DNA from: Elymus sibiricus | Lineage: Eukaryota; Streptophyta; Magnoliopsida; Poales; Poaceae | DNA length: 64,000 nucleotides | Direction of reading: 5' to 3' | Assembly (NCBI GenBank): GCA_039707655.1 | Contig: CM077672.1 | Coordinates: forward strand, 200,732,537 to 200,796,536 | Shown here: one piece after another, positions 21,488 to 32,306 of the stretch | Layout of the letters: every line of letters begins with the position of its first letter | Numbering within the stretch: the stretch's first letter is position 1 | Position numbers and translations under genes: made by a program | The notes under the pieces: generated by a model | What the model was told of the DNA's origin: nothing | The model's input: only the letters and a program-made list of their open reading frames with translations | The model's database searches: none

Positions 21488-21781
21488 TTAGGTTTTCTTA
21501 ACCACCCACATCTTGGCAGGTGGCCGAGAAACATTTGGTTTTGGACGTGCATGATAGGATTTCTTTCGAGAATAATAAGAGTTGTTCCTCTGGGAAGGGT
21601 TAACATATTCAAAAGAATAAGCATTGTAATTCTTCCCAGAAACGTGAGCATAATGGTTGGAAGAAGTATGCATATAATGTTTCTGACGAGCATTCTTATC
21701 AGAATCATACGAGGGATTTGCAGTTTCGTACTGCGAAGATTTTCCTTTCCTACGAAGAAGTATGCAGGAAGAAGTATTCAT
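21488..21781 (-). pseudogene. gag: Copia gag C-terminal tail fragment
   Basis: An open stretch of 97 residues rich in N, S, Y and K, ending SRPPAKMWVVKKT and a stop. This N/Y/H/K-rich linker with the ending PPAK-WVVKK is typical of the gag/pol junction in SIRE-like Copia elements. The upstream part is missing because another element abuts at 21782, and the downstream pol is absent. Confidence 0.5.
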
Positions 21782-21890
21782 ATGATCATGATGCTACTAT
21801 GTCCGTATTATGTTTTTATCGACACCTCTCTCTCTAAACATGTGGACATGATTATCGATATCGGCTTTCGCTTGAGGACAAGCGAGGTCT

Positions 21891-21904
21891 AAGCTTGGGG
21901 GAAT
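21891..21904 (+). other. Polypurine tract before the Athila-type LTR
   Basis: AAGCTTGGGGGAAT directly precedes the LTR start TGATACGTCC, after the typical GAGGACAAGC string of this group. It shows that the LTR is a 3' LTR, not a solo LTR. Confidence 0.8.
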
Positions 21905-23416
21905 TGATACGTCCATTTTGCATCATGTTTTACTACTGTTATTTATAGTGTTTTTAATCAATATAACACTTTGTGGAGCAATTCTAATGCCTTTTCTCTC
22001 TTAATATGCAAGATTTACACAAAGAGGGAGATTGCCGACAGCTGGAATTCTGGACCTGAAAAAGCTATGTCAGAGATACCTATTCTGGACATCTCCAAAT
22101 GAGCTGAAATTTCACGGAGATTTATTTTGGAATAAATAAAAAATACTGGAAGAAAGAAATACCAGAGGGGGCCACCCAGGAGCCCACGAGGCACCAGGGC
22201 ACGCCACCCCCCAGGCGCGCCCGAGCGGCTTGTGGGGCCCCTGGCCAGCCTCCGGTGCCCATTTTCTGGTATATAAGTCCATTTGCCCTAGAAAAAAAAT
22301 ACTTTTGGGACGGTGCGCCACCGTCTCGAGGCGGAACTTGGGCAGGAGCACTTTTGCTCTCCGGCGGAGCAATTCCACCAGGGATACTTCCCTCCGGGAG
22401 GGGGAAATCGGAGCCATCGACATCACCAACGATCCTCTCATCGTGGGAGGACCAATCTTCATCAACATCTTCAACAGCACCATCTCATCTCAAACCCTAG
22501 TTCATCTCTTGTATTCAATCTTTGTATCAAAACCTCAGATTGGTACCTGTGGGTTGCTAGTAGTGTTGATTACATCTTGTAGTTGATGCTAGTTGGTTTA
22601 TTTGGTGGAAGATTATATGTTCAGATCTAATATGCTATTCAATACCCCTCTGATCTTGGACATGAAGATGATTTGTGAGTAGTTACTTTTGTTCTTGAGG
22701 ACATGGGAGAAGTCTTGTCATAAGTAATCATGTGAATTTGGTATTCGTTCGATATTTTGATGATATGTTTGTTGTTGATTCTCTTAGTGGTGTCATGTGA
22801 ACATCGAATACATGACACTTCACCATCTTTGGGCCTAAGGGAATGCATTGTGGAGTAGTAATTAGATGATGGGTTGCTAGAGTGACAGAAGCTTAAACCC
22901 TAGTTTATGCGCTATTCCGTAAGGGGCTGATTAGGATCCATATGTTTAATGTTATGGTTAGAGTTATCTTAATTCTTCTTTCATAGTGGCGGATGCTTGC
23001 GAGAGGGGGTAATCATAAGTGGGAGGCTTGGGCAAGTAAGAACAGCACCCAAGCACCGGTCCACCCACATATCAAATTATCAAAGTAGCGAACACGAATC
23101 AAACAAACATGATGAAAGTGACTAGATGAAATTCCCATGTGTCCTCGAGAACGCTTTGCTTATAATAAGAGATCGTTCCGGCTTGTCCTTTGCTACAAAA
23201 AGGATTGGGCCACCTTGCTGCACTCTTTGTTACTATTGCAACTTGTCACTTGTTACAAATTATCTTGCTATCAAACTACTCATTACCGATAATTTCAGTG
23301 CTTGCAGAAAATACCTTGCTGAAAACCGCTTGTCATTTTCTTCTGCTCCTCAATGGGTTCGACACTCTTACTTATCGAAAGGACTACGATTGATCCCCTA
23401 TACTTGTGGGTCATCA
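21905..23416 (+). repeat. Athila-type 3' LTR (1,512 bp)
   Basis: It starts TGATACGTCC and ends TGTGGGTCATCA. It contains the family end segment with TTCGACACTC and CTTATCGAAAGG. The counterpart at 28594-30087 reads as its reverse complement with moderate divergence. Open frames inside it are chance frames. Confidence 0.88.
22270..22277 (+). promoter_or_regulatory. TATA box of the Athila-type LTR
   Basis: TATATAAG about 365 bp into the LTR. At the equivalent place in the inverted LTR (near 29735) the minus strand reads CTATATGAAG, a mutated form. Confidence 0.6.
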
Positions 23417-23797
23417 ATGACCTTCTCATAGAACTTGTCCTTGGATGAGCTTGGAGACGTCATGGCGACCTAGATCTGTCAGAAAAATAGCCCGAAACAA
23501 GAGCAGAGGAGAAACTCGCGTTGCGGTGGTCAAAACATACGGCAGTATATATAAAGAATTTTTATCTTGTAAAACAAGCATACGGGAAGAAAACGGAGTC
23601 GGGAAGGCACATGTGGGGCCCACAAGGCATCACGGCGCACCACAGGGGGGTCACGCCCTTTTGCCTTGTGGGCGACACGTGGGTCCCCTTGGCTGTTTCT
23701 TATTTTTGTAATTTTTCTAATATTCCAAAACTGACAGAAATAATTTTTATGGAATTTTTGCAGTCGGTTTACTTACCGTATCACATACTTACCCCTT
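23417..23797 (-). other. Region after pol, start of envelope-like ORF, truncated
   Basis: On the minus strand an untranslated stretch precedes an ATG near 23462 (coding ATGACGTCTCCAAGC). In Athila-type elements the next ORF begins at this place. Only about 15 codons remain before the junction with the inverted LTR at 23416/23417. Confidence 0.45.
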
Positions 23798-25003
23798 TCA
23801 GGGTTCTGGAGCGTTCCAGGAGGACTCTTTGATGTGCTCTTCCGGTGTAATTGTTTCAATAATATTAATTTCAACATTAATGGGAGTACCTGAGATATAA
23901 TGCTTAATTCTTTGCCCATTCACCACTCTCGGATTATTGCCTTCGGAGTTATTTATTTTGATGGCTCCGGAGCGATAAACTTCTTCGATGATATATGTTC
24001 CTTCCCATTTAGAGAGAAGTTTTCCTGCAAAGAATCTCAAACGAGAATTGTATAATAGAACATGATCACCTAATTTGAATTCCAGTTTTTGAATTCTTTT
24101 GTCATGCCATCTTTTAACTTTTTCTTTAAACAACTTAGCATTATCATAGGCTTGGGTTCTCCATTCATCTAAAGAGCTAATATCAAATAACCTCTTCTCA
24201 CCGGCAAGTTTCCCAATAAGCTTTATGTTCTAATTCAAGAGGTAAATGACATGCTTTTCCATAAACCATTTTATAGGGAGACATACCCATTGGATTTTTA
24301 TATGCAGTTATATAAGCCCATAATGCATCATCAAGTTTCTTAGACCAATTCTTTCTGGATCTATTAACGGTCTTATGCAAAATCAATTTTATTTCTCTGT
24401 TAGTTAATTCAACTTGACCACTAGACTGAGGATGATAAGGAGGCAATTCTATGATTAACATCATATTTAGCAAGCAACTTACGGAAAGCACCATGAATAA
24501 AATGTGAACCACCATCAGTCATTAAATATCTAGGGATTCCAAACCTCGGGAAAATAACTTCTTTAAGCATTTTAATAGAAGTGTTCTGATCAGCACTACT
24601 AGTTGGAATTGCTTCTACCCACTCAGTAACGTAATCAACAACAACTAAAATAGGAGTATACCCACTGGATTTAGGAAAAGGTCCCATATAATCAAAACCC
24701 CAAACATCAAATGGTTCAATAACAAGCGAATAATTCATAGGCATTTCCTGACATCTACCAACATTACCAATTCTTTGACATTCATCACAAGAAAGGACAA
24801 ACTTACGTGCATCCTTGAAAAGAGTAGGCCAATAAAAACCAGATTGTAATACCTTGTGTGCAGTTCGGTCTCCCGCATGGTGTCCTCCATATGCCTCGGA
24901 GTGACACTTACGTAGGATTTCTTCCTGTTCATGCTCAAGTGCACAACGTCTAATAATAGCATCTACTCCTTCTTTATATAGACGTGGGTCATCCCAAAAG
25001 TAA
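23798..25003 (-). pseudogene. pol: Athila-type integrase, frameshifted
   Basis: The zinc-binding part is read from about 24965 (EILRKCHSEAYGGHHAG and LSCDECQRIG). The catalytic core follows in the same frame ([22 protein letters not shown]). A one-base deletion near 24460 shifts the frame before [14 protein letters not shown], which holds the catalytic Glu. A second shift lies near 24200, and the C-terminal region (FKLGDHVLLYNSRL) ends at 23798. All three acidic catalytic residues survive, in different frames. Confidence 0.85.
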
Positions 25004-26504
25004 TTAATGTCTTAAATCAAAGAAAAACTTTTTCTTGTGTTGATATGTAAAGCTAGGTGGTATGTATTTAGCAACAATGTAATTAGCATAGTCTGCATAC
25101 CAAGGAGTATTACGAGAAGCATTTATCACAGGTAATTGTTCATCAGGGAAATCATCATTAATAGGAAGTGGGTCATCAAGAACATTTTCCATTCTAGACA
25201 AATTATCTGCCACGGGATTCTCATCTCACTTTCTATCAACAATATGCAAATCAAATTCTTGTAGCAAAAGAACCCACCTAATAAGTCTAGGCTTAGCATC
25301 TTTCTTTTCCATAAGGTATTTAATAGCAGCATGATCAGTGTGAACAGTAACTTTGGATTCAACAATGTAAGATCTAAATTTATCACATGCGAACACAACT
25401 ACTAAAAATTCTTTCTCAGTAGTAGCATAATTTCTTTGAGCACTGTCGAGAGTTTTACTAGCATAATGGATAACATTTAATTTCTTATCAACTCTTTGTC
25501 CTAGAACAGCACCAACAGCATAATCACTAGCATCACACATAATTTCAAAGGGTAGGTTCCAATCAGGTGGTTGAACAATAGGTGCAAAAATTAAGGCTTT
25601 CTTAAGTATTTCAAAGGCTTCTACACAATCATCATCAAAAACAAATGGAACATCTTTTTGCAAGAGATTGGTAAGAGGTCTAGAAATTTTAGAGAAGTCT
25701 TTTATAAACCTTCTATAGAAACCAGCATGACCAAGTAAACCTTATACCTTTGGTATCTTTAGGACATGGCATTTTCTCAATAGCATCAACTTTAGCTTTA
25801 TCAACTTCAATACCTCTTTCAGAAATTTTATGCCCAAGGACTATACCTTCATTCACCATAAAGTGGCACTTCTCCCAATTCAAGACAAGATTAGTTTCTT
25901 CACATCTCTGCAAAACTTGATCAAGGTTGCTCAAGCAATCATCAAAAGAAGTTCCGTAAACGGAGAAATCATCCATGAAAACCTCAACAATATTTTCACA
26001 AAAATCAGAGAATATAGCAGTGATACATCTTTGATAGGTAGCAGGTGCATTACATAAACCAAAAGGCATACGCTGATAAGCATAAGTTCCAAAAGGACAA
26101 GTAAAGGTGGTTTTCTCTTGATCTTCAGGTGATACAGGTATTTGAGAGAAACCAGAATAACCATCTAGGAAACAAAAGTGTGTATGCTTAGACAATCTTT
26201 CTAACATTTGAGCAATAAAAGGCAAGGGGTAATGATCTTTTCTAGTGGATTTATTTAATTTCCTAAAATCAATTACCATCCTATAACCAGTTACAATTCT
26301 TTGTGGGATAAGCTCATTTTTATCATTAGGAACAATAGTAATACCTCCCTTTTTTGGAACACAATGAACAGGACTTACCCATCTACTATCAGCTATGAGA
26401 TAGATTATACCTGCTTCCAGAAGCTTTAATATTTCAGTTCTTACCACATCCTTCATTCTAGTATTCAACCTTCTTTGATGATCAACAACGGATTTAGCAT
26501 CTGG
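25004..26504 (-). pseudogene. pol: Athila-type reverse transcriptase and RNase H, frameshifted
   Basis: RT is open from 26504 to about 25740 with VIDFRKLN, FLDGYSGF, MPFGLCNAPATY and the active site VFMDDFSVYG near 25975. A frameshift near 25740 separates it from the connection and RNase H (25663-25226; [36 protein letters not shown]), which is followed by TGA at 25226 and by the tether region (NPVADNLSRMEN). It is preceded by an in-frame TAG at 26505. Confidence 0.88.
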
Positions 26505-28487
26505 CTACATATGAATTTTATGCTGACATAAAGTGGGACTAATGCCCTTAGGATCATAAAGAGTATATCCAATAGCGGCACGGTGCTTCCTCAGAGTTTT
26601 AAGTAATCTCTTTTCTTCTTGCTCTGAAAGGTTAGCACCAATAATAACATGATATATCTTCTTTTCATCAAGATAAGCATATTTAAGAGTATAAGGTAAT
26701 TGCTTCAATTCAAACACAGGATCACCCTTGGGTGGAGGTGGATCTCCCAAGGTTTCAACAAGCAAATTATGTTTAAGGATAGGTGCTTGTTTAAAGAATA
26801 ATTCATCTATTTCATTTCTTTCATTCATATGCGTGTCATTCTCATGCTCAAGCAAATATTGTTCTAATGGATCAGTAGGAGGCACAGCAATAGAGGCAAG
26901 ACCAATAATTTCATCTTTACTAGGTAATTCTTTATCATGAGGTTGTCTACGAAACTTAGAGAAATTAAACTCATGAGACATCTCACCAAAATTACCACTA
27001 ACAATTTCTTTAGTGCAATCAATCTTAGCATTAACAGTATTCAAGAAGGGTCTACCAAATATAATGGGACAAAAATCATCTTGTGGTGATCCAAGAACAA
27101 GAAAATTAGTAGGGTATTTGATCTTACCACACAAGACATCAACATCTCTAACAATCCCAAGTGGTGAAATAGGGTCTCTATTTGCGAGCTTAATAGTAAC
27201 ATCAATATCTTCAATCTCAACAGGTGCAATATCATTCATGACTTCTTGATAGAGAGTAAACGGAATAGCAATCACACTAGCACCAATATCACATAAACCA
27301 TGATAGCAATGATCTCCAATTTTAACAGAAATAATAGGCATGCAAATTACAGGTTTATTTTTATCTTTAGGGTCTGGCTTAGCAATTCTAGTTGCTTCAT
27401 CGCAGAAATATATGACATGTCCATCAATATTATCAACCAAAAGATCTTTAACCATTGCAACACTAGGTTCAACTTTAATTTGTTCAGAAGGTCTAGGTGC
27501 TCTAATATTACTCTTATTAACCACAGTTGAAGCTTTAGCATGTTCCTTAATCCTAACAGGGAAAGGAGGTTTCTCAATATAAGCAGTAGGCACAACTGGA
27601 TCAACATGGTAAACAATTGTTTCTTCTTTAACACCAACAGGTTCTTCTTTCAATTCAATGGGTGGATGATATTTAAACCATTTCTCCTTAGGGAGATCAA
27701 CATGAGCAGCAAAAGATTCACAAAAGGTAGCTACTATCTCAGAGTCAAGTCCATACTTAGTACTAAACTTACAAAAAGCATCAGTTTCCATAAAAGATTT
27801 AACACAATCAAACTCAAGATTTATACCCGAGTCATTACCTTTGTCGATTTCCCAATCTTCAGAGTTGCGTTTAATTCTTTCAAGAAGATGCCATCTGGAT
27901 TCAATAGTTCTCTTCATAAAGGAACCGGCAGAAGAAGTATCGAACATGGATTGATCATTATGAGAAAGCCAAGCATAAAAGTTTTGAAGAATTATTTCTC
28001 TTGAGAGCTCATGATTGGGGCATGTATGCAACATATACTTAAGCCTTCCCCAAGCTCGAGCGACACTTTTTCCTTCACGAGGCTAAAAATTATTTATATA
28101 ATTCCGATCACGATGAACCAAATGCATAGGATAAAATTTCTGGTGGAATTCGAGCTTCAACCGGTTCCAGTCCCATGTTTCAGTATCATCACATAGCCTA
28201 TACCATGTCAATGCCTTTCCCTCCAAATATAAAGGGAATACTTTCTTCTTAACTCCATCTCCGGATGGACCTACAAGCTTAAACAATCCACAAATTTCAT
28301 CCACATATATCAAGTGCATATCAAGGTGCACCGTTCCATCTCCTGCATAAGGATTAGCTAGCAGTTTCTCTACCATACCCGAAGGAATGTCATAATAAAT
28401 ATTTTTAGTAGGTTGAGGGGCAACTCTCAATGCTTTCGGTCGAGGTGAAGTTACCCGGAACAAACCCCTCAAAGGATTACTTTCCAT
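26505..28487 (-). pseudogene. gag-pro: Athila-type gag and protease
   Basis: Gag starts with ATG at 28487 (MESNPLRGLF) and contains the core WYRLCDDTETWDW and FHQKFYP. One in-frame TAG at 28083-28085 interrupts it; the same frame then runs open to 26505. In the second part CPNHELSREIILQNFY belongs to gag, and the protease active site reads LCDIGASVIAIP near 27290. The acidic, repeat-poor spacer after the protease leads to RT. A single nonsense change and the TAG at 26505 are the only lesions in this part. Confidence 0.87.
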
Positions 28488-28565
28488 AGCGACAAGTGAC
28501 AGTAAATTTCAGCATGTAATATAAATGTTTCCTTACCAAATTCCACTCACCAAAGGCACTTCACT

Positions 28566-28582
28566 CCACGGCAACGCCGCCA
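28566..28582 (-). other. Primer binding site of the Athila-type element
   Basis: On the minus strand TGGCGGCGTTGCCGTGG, eleven bases after the LTR end. It differs by two bases from the usual TGGCGCCGTTGCCGGGG of this group. Confidence 0.8.
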
Positions 28583-28593
28583 GAAAAGAGTCT

Positions 28594-30087
28594 TGAATAC
28601 CATCAAGTATAGGGGATCAATCGTAGTCCTTTCGATAAGTAAGAGTGTCGAACCAAACGAGAAGCAGAAGGAAATGATAAGCGGTTTTCAGTAAGGTATT
28701 TTCTACAAGCACTGGAATTAGCGGTAATGAGTAGTTTGATAGCAAGATAATTCGTAACAAGTAACAAGTGTAACAAAAGTGCAGCAAGGTGGCCCAATCC
28801 TTTTTATAGAAAAGGACAAGCCGGAACGAACTCATATAATAAGCAAAGCGTTCTCGAGGACACATGGGAATTTCATCTAGTCACTTTCATCATGTTTGTT
28901 TGATTTGCGTTCGCTACTTTAATAATTTGATATGTGGGTGGACCGGTGCTTGGGTGCTGTTCTTACTTGAACAATCCTCCCACTTACGATTACCCCCTCT
29001 CGCAAGCATCCACAACTACAAAAGAAGAATTAAGATAACTCTAACCTTAGAATGAAACATATGGATCCAAATCAGCCCCTTACGGAATAGCGCATAAACT
29101 AGGGTTTAAGCTTCTGTCACTCTTGCAACCCATCATCTAATTGCTACTGCACAATGCCGTCCCTTAGGCCCAAATATGGTGAAGTGTCATGTAGTTGACG
29201 TTCACACGATACCACTAAAGGAAGCAACAACATACATATCATCAAAATATCGAACGAATACCAAATTCAAGTGATTACTTATGACAAGACTTCTCCCATG
29301 TCATCAAGAATAAAAGTAACTACTCACAAATCATATTCATGTTCAAGATCAGAGGGGTATTGAATAACATTAAGGAACTGAACATATAATCTTCCACCAA
29401 ATAAACCAACTAGCATCAACTACAAGATGTAATCAACACTACTAGCAACCCACAGGTACCAATCTGAGGTTTTGAGACAAAGATTGAATACAAGAGATGA
29501 ACTAGGATTTGAGATGAGATGGTGCTGGTGAAGATGTTGATGAAGATTGGTCCTCCCATGATGAGAGGATCATTGGTGATGTCGATGGCTTCAATTTCCT
29601 CCTCCCGAAGGGAAGTTTCCCCGGCGGAATCGCTCCGCCCAAGAGCAAAATAGCTCCTGCCCAGGTTCCGCCTCGAGACGGCGGTGCTTCGTCCCGAAAG
29701 TCTTCTCTTGATTTTTTCTAGGGAAAATGGCTTCATATAGCAGAAGGAGGGGGCCGAAGGCCTGCCAGGGGCCCCACAAGCTCGAGGGTCGCGCCCCCCA
29801 GGCTTGTGTCTTCCTGGTGGGCCCCCTCCTGGTTATTCTTTCGCCAGTATTTTTTATATATTCCAAAATAATTCTCCGTAAATTTTCAGGTCATTTGAAG
29901 TTGTGAAGAATAGCTATCTCTGTTTCCCCCCTTACGGTCCAGAATTCCAGCTGCCCGCAATCTCCCTCTTCATGTGAATCTTGCAAAATAAGAGAGAAAA
30001 GGCATACGAATTGTACCATAAGGTGAAATAATGATCAAAAACATATTAATTAACAGTAGGAAATTATGATGCAAATTGGACGTATCA
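28594..30087 (-). repeat. Athila-type 5' LTR (1,494 bp)
   Basis: On the minus strand it starts TGATACGTCCAATTTGC at 30087 and ends at 28594. It is the inverted counterpart of 21905-23416. It contains a GC-rich leader followed by CATCAACATCTTCA-type sequence seen in both copies. Confidence 0.88.
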
Positions 30088-31011
30088 CTTCCTGTCACCA
30101 ACCAGATCTGAATCTCAGGCAGATATTATGGTTGGAACATTTCCCAAGAATTATAATATCGGACTTTCTAAACCGGTAAAGTGGATGTTGTGGCCATTAC
30201 ACCTTGCCTGAAGACTTATTATTGTAGTATCTTGATTAAGAAAGTTGGCCACCTCCCCATGAGGATTTCGTGTGACTTATTCTAGATATTGTTCCTTCTG
30301 GATCTTTTCTGCTCCCGATGTCCGACCTTTACTTGATGACCATATCAGTGTTGATTTGAAGCATGGCCGTGGTAGCTAGAACATCAAGGAGAACATTAGA
30401 AGCGGAGTGCTAAATGTCTCTCGGTCGATCATCTAGATTTTGTCCTTGGCATTGCTAAGGTAAACTCTGAGATACTAATTTTCTTCCTTTGCATCTGCAT
30501 CCTCCATCATTATTCATCATGGTAGTATGAAGAGTAACCAAGATCTTTGGCATATATGTTGGTAAAAACCTGATGAATATGGAAATGCTCAAGTTCTTGG
30601 AAAGCACGCTCAAACACTAGGTCATATCCTCGGTATCAATTGGATTATGTCTCGTTGCCGAGCTGTTCTATAACCATAGTTTCCATTCTAAACTAAGTAT
30701 GCCATTCTTTAGAACTCCTTCAACGATCGTTTGATATTTGCCTAGGTCTGGTATAAAGAGTTTCAACGATCCCTGTGTCAAAAGTAATTCTTTTTGCCTG
30801 ACTTAGGAAATAATTCTATGAGTCACCTCTCCTAAGGCGCCTTTTAAAGCGTGGAATTGTTGCCTACCAATTGAACCTTCGCCATCTGCTTCTTTCCACT
30901 GTTTCTGATGTGTGTTTTGTGTCTCAGCTCGAGAGATGTTCTTATGTCTCATTCCATGAGTTGATCCTGAGTTGCTTGATCTTCGTGAAGATCGATTCTT
31001 GCAGAGGTTTC
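30088..31011 (+). other. Internal region of Gypsy A, non-coding
   Basis: No reverse transcriptase, integrase or gag motif is visible in six frames; the longest frame (77 codons, minus strand near 30803-31036) has no recognisable domain. It continues at 44021 after the LARD insertion, as shown by the GTTTC duplication at 31007-31011 and 44016-44020. Confidence 0.6.
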
Positions 31012-32296
31012 TGTAACACCCCAAAAATTTAATCATGTTTTTACTAAATAAAATTTGGCCAGAAGTAAAATTTAGAATTATATTAGGTCTTTTATTAATT
31101 TCAGAATCTTTTCTGTTCTATTTTCCAAAACTCTTCCCACCATATAGAAATTTTTGTAAAATATTTTGGGTTTTGGTAGTTTCCTTAAATCATTTCATTA
31201 TATTTTAATAACAGTAGGAATTATTTTCATAATAAAAATTGCCCCAAAATAATTCTTTTAAAGGCATTCTCAACACTTGAAATGCTTCTGTTGCGCTACA
31301 ACCATTTTAAATAATTCTTTAAAAAATCCACAAAAATTATGAGAGGTCATGTGATGCCTATAGATCATTTTTATGCAAAAACCCAACTTGGTCTTTTGAA
31401 AATTTTGAGCACAACTTCCTCTTTTCAATTCTGTCCTATTTTTGAGTTACAACTACAACCCTAATCTTCCTTGCTCAAATAATTCTGAAATTTTTCCCAC
31501 TTGTAGTCCTTCCAACCAAACCCTTAAGTCCAGTAGATCAGCTCCAATTGCCTCAATTAGGACCACCAAATAATTCTCTATATTTCCAGTCCAGAACTGA
31601 ATTCTAACAAAACTTGCACTTGCAAGTTTCTCCTCTGATCCATCCAACAATATCACCTTCTCTATCATTCAAAGAGGCATCATCCTGCCAATTTCCATAA
31701 TCAACAAAAGTTCCTAAATTACCTTGGCGTTACATCAAGCACATTGTGTGCATGGCAGAATTCTGCAACCCGTTTGAACTATATTGGGCACATGCTCTTC
31801 TGGCCAAACCAGCATGTCCATCACCCCTCTCATGCCCAGAAGCGCACCCTGCTAACTTGCAGCTTGTTTGGGTCCCTGTAGATGCCAGTGGCATTGCATC
31901 GAGCAGGTTGCGTGCGTGCACAGAGCACGGCCAGAGCGCACTCATTGCAGCCGTTGACACAGAGCTGCTACCGCCCTCTTGTTGCTTCCCTAGCCACACT
32001 GCTCTTCCCTTGGATCACCGCGACCACCTAGAAGCCTGCCGACACCTCCCGTTGGCCGCTTGTGCCAGCCACCGCCCTCCACGCCATGGAGAAGCGCCGC
32101 CCGACGATGCCCACATTGCCACGTCTCCCCGGACCCCCTCACCTTAATTGCCAACAACCCGATCTCATCCGCGGGCGGCCACCGTCCTCACCGACCGCGC
32201 CGACCACGCTCACTGCCCCGAACCACCCTATCTTCCATTAATGGCCGCCGACGTCTTCGGTCGGATAAGCCCGAGAGGAACCGACCTCCTCCTTGG

Positions 32297-32306
32297 CTAT
32301 ATAAAG
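32297..32306 (+). promoter_or_regulatory. TATA box in LARD 5' LTR
   Basis: CTATATAAAG followed by a C/T-rich leader. The same box occurs at 40710-40719 in the 3' LTR, so it is conserved between the two copies. Confidence 0.7.

Larger units (their letters stand above)
15497..21781 (-). mobile_element. Copia retrotransposon remnant, SIRE-like, pol missing
   Basis: On the minus strand: gag tail (21781-21488), a stretch without coding capacity, an envelope-like ORF, several polypurine tracts (near 18020, 17650 and 17545), and a 2.04-kb 3' LTR. A long LTR, an ORF after the pol position and repeated polypurine tracts fit the SIRE/Maximus group. No RT, integrase or RNase H is present, so pol was deleted or never there. 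The 5' end is missing: an Athila-type fragment starts at about 21782. The left flank pentamer is TCAAT; its partner is not in the window. Confidence 0.65.
21782..23416 (+). mobile_element. Athila-type Gypsy 3' end fragment, plus orientation
   Basis: Only about 120 bp of internal sequence, a polypurine tract and one LTR remain. The LTR is the same family as the one at 28594-30087 but in the opposite orientation. The left edge near 21782 is a deletion or insertion junction with the Copia fragment. Confidence 0.7.
23417..30087 (-). mobile_element. Athila-type Gypsy retrotransposon (Sabrina/WHAM-like), 3' part lost
   Basis: Minus strand order: LTR (30087 to 28594), primer binding site, gag, protease, RT, RNase H, integrase, then the beginning of the 3' untranslated/envelope region, cut at 23417 by the inverted LTR fragment. 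The polyprotein carries several stops and frameshifts. The outer flank of the LTR is CTTCC; no matching duplication is visible on the left. Confidence 0.85.
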
